The notes beneath the pieces were generated by a model. The model had not been told where the DNA came from, did not search any database, and saw only the letters and a list, made by a program, of their open reading frames with translations. From Lentisphaerae bacterium GWF2_50_93 (lineage in GTDB: Bacteria; Verrucomicrobiota; Lentisphaeria; Victivallales; GWF2-50-93), in NCBI GenBank assembly GCA_001804815.1, contig MHBI01000082.1, positions 1 through 64,000 on the forward strand: a stretch of DNA of 64,000 nt, written 5' to 3'. Positions 7,508 to 15,547 of this stretch are shown one piece after another (the stretch's first letter is position 1; every line of letters starts with the position of its first letter). Both the position numbers and the translations under genes were made by a program.

Positions 7508-8644
7508 ATGAAAATAGTAATTGCACTAAACGCCTTCAAAGGCAGCATTTCCTCCATCGATGCAGGAAAGGCGGTTTCGCGCGGAATCAGGAAGGCACTG
7601 CCAAATTCTGAAGTCGTCATATGCCCTGTCGCCGACGGCGGAGACGGCCTTCTGGATGTCGTCAAGTCATTGCCTTCGTCAAAGACCATCAAGTGCAAGG
7701 TTGTCGGTCCGCGCAAGGAAAAGATCTGCTCTGAATTCTGCTGGCTCCCAAAAGAGAAAACCGCATTCATCGAAATGGCACTTGCATCCGGACTAGCGAT
7801 GCTCCCGGAAAATCTACGCAATCCGATGGAGACAACGACTTACGGGACAGGCCAGCTTATAGCAAGAGCCTTAAAGCTGAATCCTGAGAAAATCATCCTG
7901 GGGATCGGAGGAAGCGCGACATGTGACGGGGGGACTGGAGCGGCTGCGGCTCTTGGAGTTGTATTTTTTGACAAGACTGGAAAAGCGATAACTGTACCTA
8001 CCGGTGGAGACCTGAATCGAATATCCGGAATCGATTCGCGCAATGCGGAAGAACTCTCAAAAAGCAAGATGATTGAAATCATATGCGATGTCGAGAATCC
8101 GCTTCTGGGCTCCAAAGGCTCCGCTGCCGTATACGCCCCGCAGAAAGGCGCAACTCCAGCACAAGTCAGTGAGCTTGAGCATGGCCTTGCGATATTCGCA
8201 GGCATGGTCCGCAAGCATACCGGGAAAGATATCAGGAAGATAAAAGGCGGTGGCGCCGCCGGAGGTATCAGCGCTGGATTCTACGGCTTATTTGGAGCAA
8301 GGCTCAAAAAGGGGATTGACGTGGTATTCGAGCTCGTTGAACTTGAAAAGAAAATCAAGGGGGCTGATCTCGTTATCACTGGCGAAGGCAGGCTCGACAG
8401 CCAGACCGCCTACGGCAAAGCCCCTGCCGGAGTTGCGAAACTCGCAAAGAAGCATAAAGTACCATGCATGGCCATATGCGGATGCGCCGGGAAGAATCTG
8501 GCCAATCTGAGAAAAACAGGAATCAATTCAGTCTGGCCGATATGCAAGGAAGCAAAAAACACCGAAGACTCGATGAGGAATGCAGGCAGATATCTCGAAA
8601 TTACAGCTTGCAAAGCAATAAACAAACAAAGGGGAGCCAAATGA
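7508..8644 (+). CDS. glycerate 2-kinase (GarK/GlxK family)
   Basis: A 378-residue protein of the type I glycerate kinase family, which phosphorylates D-glycerate with ATP and feeds it into glycolysis. Seen in sequence: MKIVIALNAFKGSISS at the N-terminus, the CPVADGGDG motif (about 40-48), GIGGSATCDGGTGAAAALG (about 137-155), and GGGAAGGISAGFYG with ITGEGRLDSQT in the C-terminal half. Length is normal for the family. The start is the first ATG of the conserved N-terminus. A deoC remnant begins at the stop codon, suggesting a former two-gene sugar or nucleoside catabolic unit. Confidence 0.95.
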   Translation: MKIVIALNAFKGSISSIDAGKAVSRGIRKALPNSEVVICPVADGGDGLLDVVKSLPSSKTIKCKVVGPRKEKICSEFCWLPKEKTAFIEMALASGLAMLPENLRNPMETTTYGTGQLIARALKLNPEKIILGIGGSATCDGGTGAAAALGVVFFDKTGKAITVPTGGDLNRISGIDSRNAEELSKSKMIEIICDVENPLLGSKGSAAVYAPQKGATPAQVSELEHGLAIFAGMVRKHTGKDIRKIKGGGAAGGISAGFYGLFGARLKKGIDVVFELVELEKKIKGADLVITGEGRLDSQTAYGKAPAGVAKLAKKHKVPCMAICGCAGKNLANLRKTGINSVWPICKEAKNTEDSMRNAGRYLEITACKAINKQRGAK

Positions 8645-8812
8645 ATGGCAAAGGAAATCCTAGCTGGAACTGAAGTGGAAGTTTGTTCAGTGATTGGATT
8701 CCCGCACGGCAACAACCAGGCCACCGTCAAGGTGTCAAGGAGACCGAACTTGCAACAGATGAAGGGGCAGTTGCAATTGACATGGTCGTCAATGTGTCGG
8801 CAAGGCGCCTGT
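8645..8812 (+). pseudogene. deoC (deoxyribose-phosphate aldolase) remnant, frameshifted
   Basis: Frame 1 from 8645 reads AKEILAGTEVEVCSVIGFPHG, minus its last residue a match to the 'LLKGSDVKVCTVIGFPLG' strand of DeoC. Around 8728-8735 the match moves to another frame: KETELATDEGAVAIDMVVNV, the 'EAEKAVEDGADEIDMVINIG' segment with its lysine-adjacent IDMV core. Together this is about 55 of roughly 220 residues, corresponding to DeoC positions near 44-97. The N-terminus and the active-site C-terminal half are absent. A GGGGAG ribosome-binding site survives before the ATG. It is clearly not functional. Confidence 0.7.
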
Positions 8813-8894
8813 GGCTCAAATACGGTTGGAGGCACTTACTGCCTGGCATTCCAGCCAGGCTCGCACAAGGAAAAGTCAAAGAAGGAGCATGCAC

Positions 8895-9368
8895 ATGAAT
8901 CTGGTACTGCAGAAAAATATGGAGAAGATAAGCAGGAGCAGGTTCTTCACAATCATATTGTATGTCATGATTGTGCTCTTCATGGGAAGCCTGAACGCGC
9001 TGGTTGACAGGTTCCTGCACCCTGAAATCCCGTTTTTCGATTCCGAACACCTGATAGTTGGAGGTGTCACCGCGATGGTGACGGTCGTGCTCTATGGCGC
9101 CCTTATTTCACACATGTACCACCTGCGCAGGGCCATAAACACCATTGGCTCTCTTGGAGCGATACTGCCGATATGCGCAAACTGCAAGAAGATCAGGAGG
9201 CCCCAGGAGGATCCTCGCACCATGAAATCATGGCAGTCGATAGAGATTTATCTTTCAGAGAAGACAAAGCAGAGCCTAACTCATGGAATCTGCCCGGAAT
9301 GCCTTCAGAAACTCTATCCTGAGTATAGCGACCAGATCATCAACTCGGATAAAAAGCCTGATTGCTGA
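8895..9368 (+). CDS. small membrane protein with C-terminal Cys-rich (LPICANCKKIR) domain
   Basis: A 157-residue protein. The start at 8895 is supported by AAGGAG at 8882-8887; a longer frame from 8811 runs through the deoC remnant and is rejected. Two hydrophobic segments (FTIILYVMIVLFMGSL and VGGVTAMVTVVLYGALI) suggest a hairpin in the inner membrane. The C-terminus has ILPICANCKKIRR, a WQSIEIYLSE helix, and HGICPECLQKLYPEY. This CxxC...HGICxxC module is common at the end of response regulators and PAS kinases, where it probably binds a metal or redox centre. Here it stands alone on a membrane anchor. Function unknown. Confidence 0.8.
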   Translation: MNLVLQKNMEKISRSRFFTIILYVMIVLFMGSLNALVDRFLHPEIPFFDSEHLIVGGVTAMVTVVLYGALISHMYHLRRAINTIGSLGAILPICANCKKIRRPQEDPRTMKSWQSIEIYLSEKTKQSLTHGICPECLQKLYPEYSDQIINSDKKPDC

Positions 9369-9400
9369 TGCTGTCGTGAAGTTTCCGCTGGAAAATTTAT

Positions 9401-9474
9401 TGGCTACCCCGCCGGGATTTGAACCTGGACTAAATGGACCAAAACCACTTGTGCTACCATTACACCACGGGGTA
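9401..9474 (-). tRNA. tRNA-Gln (anticodon TTG)
   Basis: The minus strand folds into a cloverleaf: acceptor TACCCCG/CGGGGTA with encoded G-CCA, D-arm GTG...CAC, and an anticodon stem AGTGG/CCATT whose loop TTTTGGT gives anticodon TTG. The T-arm is CCAGG-TTCAAAT-CCCGG with one A-C mismatch. The 3' CCA is encoded. It lies between the small membrane protein and dedA. Confidence 0.92.
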
Positions 9475-9529
9475 TTATTATTTTTAGCGGCTAGAAAATA
9501 ACATACGAAACGTGTTATTTCCAATATAT

Positions 9530-10222
9530 TCAGGCTTGTGCAGGAAGATTCCTGCTCCTAGACGACTTCATTATCATATTATGGACAATCAGATAAGCAA
9601 TGATTACTACCGCAAGTCCCAGGAATATCCATATGTAATTATGATGGAGAATGTCCTTGCCCTTGTGTACAAGCTCCTTGTACGACATGTCTTTTGCGAG
9701 CGAACCCAGATAATAGCCAATGGCCGTCAATATGATGACCCATATTCCGGCCCCGAGTCCGGTGAACAGGGAAAATCTGAATATGTTCATCTTCGCAAGA
9801 CCCGCTGGAACAGATATCACCTGCCGTATGGCTGGAAGCAGCCTGCAGACGAAAGTTGTGATATCCCCGTATTTCCGGAAAATCTCTTCAGCCCTGTCAA
9901 GGGTCTTGGGGGGGAGGAAGAAGTAATGTCCGAATTTATGAAGGAAGGGCCTGCCCAGCCATAGTGCGAAATAATAATTGAAATAAGCACCCGTCATTGA
10001 GCCCAGGAGACCGCACAAGACTGCGGCTGAGGCATCGACAAGAGGTGAACCAAAGCTCAATTCACCCCTGAATGCCAGGAATCCGGCGGGTATCATGACA
10101 ACTTCGCTCGGAAACGGTATAAATGAACTTTCTATGGCCATGAAAATAAAAATGATCAGAAATCCCCATACGTGGGCATGGCTTGCTGCTAACTCTATGT
10201 GGCTTGCAATTAAATCAGTCAC
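9530..10222 (-). CDS. DedA-family membrane protein (VTT domain)
   Basis: A 230-residue integral membrane protein. It shows the DedA hallmarks: ESSFIPFPSEVVMIPAG in the first re-entrant region (about 31-47), an acidic GAYFNYYFALWLGRPF segment, CRLLPAIRQVISVPAG with the conserved arginines (about 128-143), and several hydrophobic spans at the C-terminus. DedA proteins influence membrane potential and are linked to flipping of polyprenyl-phosphate or phospholipids. The gene is transcribed toward the tRNA. Its 200-base upstream region is shared with the divergent lgt gene. Confidence 0.92.
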   Translation of the reverse strand: MTDLIASHIELAASHAHVWGFLIIFIFMAIESSFIPFPSEVVMIPAGFLAFRGELSFGSPLVDASAAVLCGLLGSMTGAYFNYYFALWLGRPFLHKFGHYFFLPPKTLDRAEEIFRKYGDITTFVCRLLPAIRQVISVPAGLAKMNIFRFSLFTGLGAGIWVIILTAIGYYLGSLAKDMSYKELVHKGKDILHHNYIWIFLGLAVVIIAYLIVHNMIMKSSRSRNLPAQA

Positions 10223-10423
10223 TTGATATCCTTTCTGATTTTACAGTAAAATTTTGAAGTTATAGCCTCATTCCTGAATTTCAAGCATCCGAAGACATAG
10301 ATTAGTCCGATTGACTTGCCCTCATAATACTTTAAATTATCCCAGGTTGCCCTGAGTTTGAATGGCAAAGGAGAAAAACAAAGGTATCTTATAGGCCTCT
10401 CATCGTAAATCAAAGGATAGGCT

Positions 10424-11236
10424 ATGCATTCAGTGGCGTTACACATAGGCTCCCTGACCATCTACTGGTACGGCATAATGGCGGCCCTGGGCTTCCTTTC
10501 TGCCGTCTACCTGCTCATGCTCAACCGGAAGACGGCCGGCATGGATGCAGAGCAGATAACCGATGTCGCCATGATCAGCATGATTGCCGGAATAGTCGGG
10601 GCAAGGATATTCTACGTGGTGCAGTTTTGGAAGCTGTACAGGGACAATCCGCTCAGCATCATAAGAATCGACCAGGGCGGCCTTGTCTTCTTCGGGGGGT
10701 TCCTCTGCGCAATCTCCGTACTGATCTATTATTGTCTGAGGAAGAAACTCAATATCCTTAAAGTACTGGACTTATTCGGACCTTCGCTTGCAATAGGCCA
10801 TTTCTTCGGAAGGATCGGCTGCTTCCTGAACGGCTGCTGCTACGGCAAGCCTTCTGACCAGCCGTGGTCGGTACAGTTTCCTGCAGGCTCTTCCCCTGCC
10901 ACGGCTTTTCCAAGCGATCCCCTGCATCCGGAAGCATGTATCAGCCAGCACCTTCATCCTGTACAGATATATGAGTCCATCTTCAATCTGGCGCTAGCCT
11001 TTGCACTCTGCTATCTGGTGAGGAAATTAAAACCCGGACAGACCGCCGCCGCATATCTCATATGCTATGGACTGGGCAGGTTTACGATCGAATCGATGCG
11101 GGGGGACCACCGCCAGTTCATACTGGATAAGTTTACCGTTTCGCAATCCATCGGACTGATGGTTGCAGCTGCGGGAATACTGCTTTTAACATATACTTTA
11201 AAAAACAATCTTGGACGGAAACAGAAAAATGCTTGA
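10424..11236 (+). CDS. lgt: prolipoprotein diacylglyceryl transferase
   Basis: A 270-residue inner-membrane enzyme that moves diacylglyceryl from phosphatidylglycerol to the lipobox cysteine, fitting the many lipoproteins here. Evidence: IYWYGIMAALGF at the N-terminus, GGLVFFGGFL, the signature GHFFGRIGCFLNGCCYG (about 125-141), HPVQIYESIFNL and a final GLGRFTIESMRGD. AAGGAT precedes the ATG. The 3' end overlaps the start of rluD by eight bases, so the two are probably translated in sequence. Confidence 0.96.
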   Translation: MHSVALHIGSLTIYWYGIMAALGFLSAVYLLMLNRKTAGMDAEQITDVAMISMIAGIVGARIFYVVQFWKLYRDNPLSIIRIDQGGLVFFGGFLCAISVLIYYCLRKKLNILKVLDLFGPSLAIGHFFGRIGCFLNGCCYGKPSDQPWSVQFPAGSSPATAFPSDPLHPEACISQHLHPVQIYESIFNLALAFALCYLVRKLKPGQTAAAYLICYGLGRFTIESMRGDHRQFILDKFTVSQSIGLMVAAAGILLLTYTLKNNLGRKQKNA

Positions 11237-12146
11237 AATCATTGTCGATGAAAAATACCACGAATGCAGGATAGACCGTTTCCTGGCCGACTCCTTCAAG
11301 GAGTATTCACGGACATATTTCCAGAAGCTCCTTAAAGAGGGAAGGATATCATGCAACGGCAAAACCTGCCTGCAGTCGAAATATCCCGTCGAGACAGGCA
11401 ACAAGATAACCATTGATGTCCCCGTGCAGAAGGAGACTACCCTCTCGGCGCAGGACATTCCGCTCAACGTGCTCTACGAGGACAGCGACATGATCGTCAT
11501 AAACAAGGATGCGGGAATAGTCGTCCATCCGGCCGCCGGAAACCATGAAGGGACGATTGTCAACGCCCTTCTCGGACGGGATGAGGATTTCGCTGATAAG
11601 CTGGAGGACCACTCGAGGCCCGGGATCGTGCACCGTCTTGACAAGGACACCTCCGGCTGCCTGCTCGTTGCGAAAAATCCGATATCAATGTACGCCCTTT
11701 CAAAGGCCTTCCAGTACAGGAAAGTGAAAAAGCATTATGCCGCAATCGTGTATGGGATACCAGAGGAATCCGAAGAGGAGATCATGACCCAGATAGGCCG
11801 TCACCGCGTAGACAGGAAGAAATTCACCGTGCTGGAAAAAGGCGGCAAGATCGCCATAAGCAGGTACAAGGTGATCAAGTCCGGAGAGATCGACGGAATC
11901 CCTGTCTCGCTGCTTGATGTTGAAATTGAAACCGGACGCACACATCAGATCAGGGTTCATCTTGCACACAAGAGGATTCCTGTCATGGGGGATGAAGTCT
12001 ATGGAGGCAAGCAGAAGATTGCAGCGCCAAGGCAGCTGCTCCATGCCTGGAAGATTTCCGTTGCGCATCCCGTGACCGGGAAACAAATGTTCTTCGAGGC
12101 CCCTTTTCCCAAGGATTTTGCGGAATTCGCAGACAGGATCAAGTGA
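11229..12146 (+). CDS. rluD: 23S rRNA pseudouridine synthase, RluD type
   Basis: A 305-residue protein with an N-terminal S4 RNA-binding domain (CRIDRFLADSF, LLKEGRISCNGK) and an RluA-type catalytic domain. The catalytic aspartate lies in GIVHRLDKDTSGCLLVAKN; VIINKDAG appears as MIVINKDAGIVVHPA, and TGRTHQIRVHLAHK is intact. RluD-type enzymes modify uridines of helix 69 in 23S rRNA. The start at 11229 is chosen because the S4 domain begins there; an in-frame ATG at 11211 lies deeper in lgt. The RluC/RluD distinction is by overall resemblance. Confidence 0.92.
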   Translation: MLEIIVDEKYHECRIDRFLADSFKEYSRTYFQKLLKEGRISCNGKTCLQSKYPVETGNKITIDVPVQKETTLSAQDIPLNVLYEDSDMIVINKDAGIVVHPAAGNHEGTIVNALLGRDEDFADKLEDHSRPGIVHRLDKDTSGCLLVAKNPISMYALSKAFQYRKVKKHYAAIVYGIPEESEEEIMTQIGRHRVDRKKFTVLEKGGKIAISRYKVIKSGEIDGIPVSLLDVEIETGRTHQIRVHLAHKRIPVMGDEVYGGKQKIAAPRQLLHAWKISVAHPVTGKQMFFEAPFPKDFAEFADRIK

Positions 12147-12180
12147 GGCTGCCGAACTGCCGGTTCCATGGATGACGGGA

Positions 12181-12582
12181 TTACTCTGAGGCCAGCCAGG
12201 CCGCAAAGTCATAATCCGCCGGAACAAGCTCCATCTCCAGGATACTTCCGACATCGATCCAAAGGTGTTCCTGGTTTTCAGTAGCGGTTATCTTCTGTGA
12301 TGCATCTTTAAGGAAAGACCTGTAGAACAATATTTCGACATTCTTTTCCGGATATGCATAGACTATCCCGCCTATGAGGTCCAGGACGATGACATCGACT
12401 GAAAGTTCCTCCAGTATCTCCCTGCTGAGGCATTCCTCGTCAGTTTCGCCTGCATGGACTTTGCCTCCGGGAAACTCCCAGTGTCCCGCAAGATGGCGGC
12501 CGTGGGGACGGGAACACATGAGCACCTTGCCGTCATTTCGCAGCACTGCTGCGCATACACGGATAAGATCCGGATTTTTCAT
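12181..12582 (-). CDS. MutT-like Nudix hydrolase
   Basis: A 133-residue Nudix protein. The Nudix box is complete: GGKVHAGETDEECLSREILEEL, here in two parts, GGKVHAGETDEE and CLSREILEEL. HWEFPGG directly precedes it, as in 8-oxo-dGTP diphosphatases (MutT), which remove oxidised nucleotides. NDGKVLMCSRPHGRHLAGHW is the typical N-terminal strand-turn. It is the last gene of the folP-cdaA-cdaR-mutT run, 12 bases after the cdaR stop. Substrate is inferred from family resemblance. Confidence 0.88.
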   Translation of the reverse strand: MKNPDLIRVCAAVLRNDGKVLMCSRPHGRHLAGHWEFPGGKVHAGETDEECLSREILEELSVDVIVLDLIGGIVYAYPEKNVEILFYRSFLKDASQKITATENQEHLWIDVGSILEMELVPADYDFAAWLASE

Positions 12583-12594
12583 GACGGGCCGGAA

Positions 12595-13575
12595 TTATTT
12601 TTCATTATAAACTTCCACTTCCACTTCGGCCGGCGAGATGCTGCTGATCTTGATTTCAGGAAGAGCCACATGGGACTGTACTTTCAGCTTGTATATTCCA
12701 GGCTCCTTGGAGGCCGAAGCGTCGACAAAGGTGGAAATCTCGCTTCCGTTCATAACTTCAAGCGAACTCTTGACGCCTCCAGCCGTGACGTCCACATTCG
12801 TAGGAGTAATCTTCTTTACCAGCTTGCCAGAACCCGGAGCGCTGAGGATGCTTATAGGAAGGCCTGAAAAAACCCTCGTATCTATTTTCCTGTATATTTC
12901 CACGTGCGCGGTGACCTTCTGCGGGGAAATCACGGCTTTGCCTCCAGGGTCGGCTATCCTGGCGATATATTCGAAATCTTCGACCGTCTTCTGATCGAGG
13001 AATATTGGTTCGGTATGTACCCTTGCAAAGGAACTCAAAATGCTTTCAGGCCCGGAAACCCTGACCCTGTCAGGCGTAAGCTTGACCTCTCCGCATGCAT
13101 AATCCTCGGAAGTCATGCCTGTGAATCTCGCATTTACAGGCATATCCCTCGTGATTTTCCTGTCAAAACGAAGTACGAGCATTTCAGGACTGAACTTTGC
13201 AACGTTTATTCCAAATGGCTTGGAAACAGAAGCCGATTTGAGGATGTTGAATGTCAGGGGCTTTCCCGGCATATAGGCGTTGTCACCGACATGGAGCTCA
13301 ATCTTGAAGTCGGTGGGAGAAAGCAGATTCAGCCTTTTCTGGGATCTGCCCCTGACTGTAATGTCGACGTATTTGACGCTGTCGTCAAGGTTCACCGTAT
13401 TCTCCCCGGCAATGACGTTCACGGGGACGTTCCTGACGATCTCCTCGATTCCTATCTGCATCGATACCTTCCACCAGACGAGAAGGGCGAAACACAAGGC
13501 GATAAGCTTGCGCAGATAGTCATGCCTAATTATTCCAGGGATCCAGGAAGTTCCGGTTTTCTGTCCGTCACTCAT
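12595..13575 (-). CDS. YbbR-domain protein (CdaR-like regulator of diadenylate cyclase)
   Basis: A 326-residue protein with one N-terminal membrane segment (LRKLIALCFALLVWWKV) and then successive beta-rich YbbR repeats, seen as NVPVNVIAGENT, DMPVNARFTG and VFSGLPISILSAP, each followed by 'VRVSGPESIL'-type strands. In Firmicutes the equivalent CdaR binds CdaA and adjusts cyclic di-AMP synthesis. AGGAGGG lies before the ATG at 13575, which overlaps the cdaA stop by eight bases; a longer frame to 13629 is less likely. A glmM gene, often the next member, is absent here. Confidence 0.88.
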   Translation of the reverse strand: MSDGQKTGTSWIPGIIRHDYLRKLIALCFALLVWWKVSMQIGIEEIVRNVPVNVIAGENTVNLDDSVKYVDITVRGRSQKRLNLLSPTDFKIELHVGDNAYMPGKPLTFNILKSASVSKPFGINVAKFSPEMLVLRFDRKITRDMPVNARFTGMTSEDYACGEVKLTPDRVRVSGPESILSSFARVHTEPIFLDQKTVEDFEYIARIADPGGKAVISPQKVTAHVEIYRKIDTRVFSGLPISILSAPGSGKLVKKITPTNVDVTAGGVKSSLEVMNGSEISTFVDASASKEPGIYKLKVQSHVALPEIKISSISPAEVEVEVYNEK

Positions 13576-14419
13576 TTTTCTGCCCTCCTGAGAATCCCGA
13601 CATCTCATCATTTTCAGCCATGTCCTCAAAGATATCCCTCAACGTATCGTTCTGCGAAGGTATGAGCAGGGAGCGGAGAAAACGTGAAAGCTTCTCAGCT
13701 GAAATATTCCTGATAATATTCCCCCTGCATGCGATGCTTATGCCTCCAGTCTCCTCGGAAACCGCAACGGCGACCGCATCAGTCTCCTCGGTGACGCCGA
13801 TAGCCGCCCGATGCCGTGTCCCAAGCGAATCTGAGAGCGAGACGCTCTGTGTCAGCGGGAAGATTATATGCGCTGCAATGATCTCGTTGTCCTCAATGGC
13901 GATCGCGCCGTCATGTAGGGCGGTATTTGGATGGAATATGGTCTGTATAAGCTGATGGCTTACCCGCGCGTTTATCCTGATTCCGCTGCTTATGAGGGCC
14001 CGCATCCCAATCTGCCTCTGGAACACAATCAAGGCCCCCCGCTTGTTCACGGAAAGGAATTCAACGGCCTGTACGACCTCGTTTATCGTCTCCTCCTTCT
14101 TAAGCCTTTTCGTGAAAGGCCTGCTGCTGCCCAGCTGGGCGAAGGCCCTTCTTATCTCAGGCTGGAATATGACAATGATCGCGAGCGGGAATATCAGCCA
14201 GAGCCCGTTGAGGAGCTCGGTTATGACTTCGAATTTCAGGAAATCAGTCGCCAGGGTGAGAAGAAGCAACGCTATGATTATTCCTGCAAGTACGTTTGCC
14301 GCCCTTGTCCCGCGCAGGAAATAAAGCCCGTAGTAGATGATCACGGCAAGGATCATCACCTCCAGCGCAAAGCTGAAGTAAATCCAGATACTGTTGAAAT
14401 AGGGAGAAAATTCCGTCAT
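13568..14419 (-). CDS. diadenylate cyclase (CdaA/DacA type)
   Basis: A 283-residue protein: three N-terminal membrane spans (ALEVMILAVIIYYGLYFL, AGIIIALLLLTL, LLNGLWLIFPLAIIVIF) and a DAC domain. Catalytic motifs are NTALHDGAIAI (DGA) and LGTRHRAAIGVTEETDA (RHR), as needed to make cyclic di-AMP from two ATP. The domain order matches CdaA rather than DisA. It sits between folP and cdaR, the conserved order also known in Gram-positives and in PVC-type bacteria. Cyclic di-AMP controls potassium and osmolyte balance and the cell wall. Confidence 0.95.
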   Translation of the reverse strand: MTEFSPYFNSIWIYFSFALEVMILAVIIYYGLYFLRGTRAANVLAGIIIALLLLTLATDFLKFEVITELLNGLWLIFPLAIIVIFQPEIRRAFAQLGSSRPFTKRLKKEETINEVVQAVEFLSVNKRGALIVFQRQIGMRALISSGIRINARVSHQLIQTIFHPNTALHDGAIAIEDNEIIAAHIIFPLTQSVSLSDSLGTRHRAAIGVTEETDAVAVAVSEETGGISIACRGNIIRNISAEKLSRFLRSLLIPSQNDTLRDIFEDMAENDEMSGFSGGQKNE

Positions 14420-14552
14420 TACAGACCTCTGTTACAGAGGATAACTTAACTCAACAACGCGATTTTAAAAACCGAATCAGGGAAACCATGCGGATTTTCA
14501 CAGGACACTAACAGGCAATGTCCAACAGGGAATTTCCAATATCCGATGAAAA

Positions 14553-15410
14553 TCAAAGTCCAAATTGGACATCCAGCAGGTTTATTTCGGAAAGCACCTT
14601 CAGCATCTGGACCATCTCCTTGACATCATGGACCCTCACGAAATCTATTTTCCTCATCGCAAGATATGCCACTGAGCCGGCCGTCCCCCAAGCCCTCTCC
14701 TCAGGAGGAATTCCACCGAGGATCTGCCCGATGAACCTTTTCCTTGAAGGTCCTGCTACTATCGGCCTGCCGTTCTCCCTGAACTTCTCTATCCGGGATA
14801 TTATCTGCAGGTTCTGCTCCTTGTTTTTTCCGAAACCTATTCCGGGGTCGACCGCTATATTCTCCCTGTTTATGCCTGCATCTACGGCCCTCCTGATGGA
14901 ATCGGTGAGGAATGAATTTATTTCGCCGATAAGATTCCTGTAGTGGAGCTTCGCCTGCATCGTCTTTGGTGTTCCGCGCATGTGCATCAGGAAAACACCC
15001 GCCCTGTGTTCGGCAATGACTCCAGCCATGTCCCGCGAATTCCGCAAGGCGCTGACATCGTTTATAATGTCGGCACCGGCCTCCAGGGCCTTTACCGCAA
15101 CTTCGCTTTTCATGGTGTCGACGCTGATGACCGCATCAGGCCGCTCTCTGCGAAGTTCGCACACGACCGGCAGTACTCTTCGGATTTCCTCCTCGACATC
15201 CACCGGTTCGGAACCCGGACGTGTCGACTCCCCGCCTATGTCTATGATCGACGCACCTGCTTCAATAAGTTCAATGGCGTGCTTTACCGCCTTGTCCGTG
15301 GAATAATATTCTTCGCCGTCGCTGAAGGAATCGGGAGTGACGTTTACAATGCCGATGACCTGTGTTTTTCCGGTACAGGCTATCGAACGATTTTTGAAGC
15401 GGAATTTCAT
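14553..15410 (-). CDS. folP: dihydropteroate synthase
   Basis: A 285-residue TIM-barrel enzyme that joins p-aminobenzoate to the pterin pyrophosphate in folate synthesis; it is the sulfonamide target. Visible motifs: IGIVNVTPDSFSDG, IIDIGGESTRPG, ISVDTMKSEVA, INDVSALR, MHMRGTPKTMQ, VDPGIGFGK, AGPSRKRFIGQ, and GSVAYLAMRKIDFVRVHDV at the end. All pABA and pterin loops are present. It is the first gene of the run with cdaA and cdaR; the 133-base gap to cdaA could hold a separate promoter. Confidence 0.96.
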   Translation of the reverse strand: MKFRFKNRSIACTGKTQVIGIVNVTPDSFSDGEEYYSTDKAVKHAIELIEAGASIIDIGGESTRPGSEPVDVEEEIRRVLPVVCELRRERPDAVISVDTMKSEVAVKALEAGADIINDVSALRNSRDMAGVIAEHRAGVFLMHMRGTPKTMQAKLHYRNLIGEINSFLTDSIRRAVDAGINRENIAVDPGIGFGKNKEQNLQIISRIEKFRENGRPIVAGPSRKRFIGQILGGIPPEERAWGTAGSVAYLAMRKIDFVRVHDVKEMVQMLKVLSEINLLDVQFGL

Positions 15411-15547
15411 GGCGTCAACCCTTAAATCAAAGCGTAAATCTTAAAGCTGTCCTTCTTTTCGCAGTTAAGCAGATATCGGCTGTTCTAAATTATAGAGACA
15501 GAGACACGCAATATTGCGTTAACTACAAACAAAGATCAATTCCGGAC

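Noticed and set aside
8811-8894. Longer start for the small membrane protein
   Set aside because: This stretch is out-of-frame sequence after the deoC remnant; AAGGAG supports the start at 8895.
12904-13665. 253-residue frame on the plus strand
   Set aside because: It is the shadow of cdaR, which has YbbR repeats and a good start signal.
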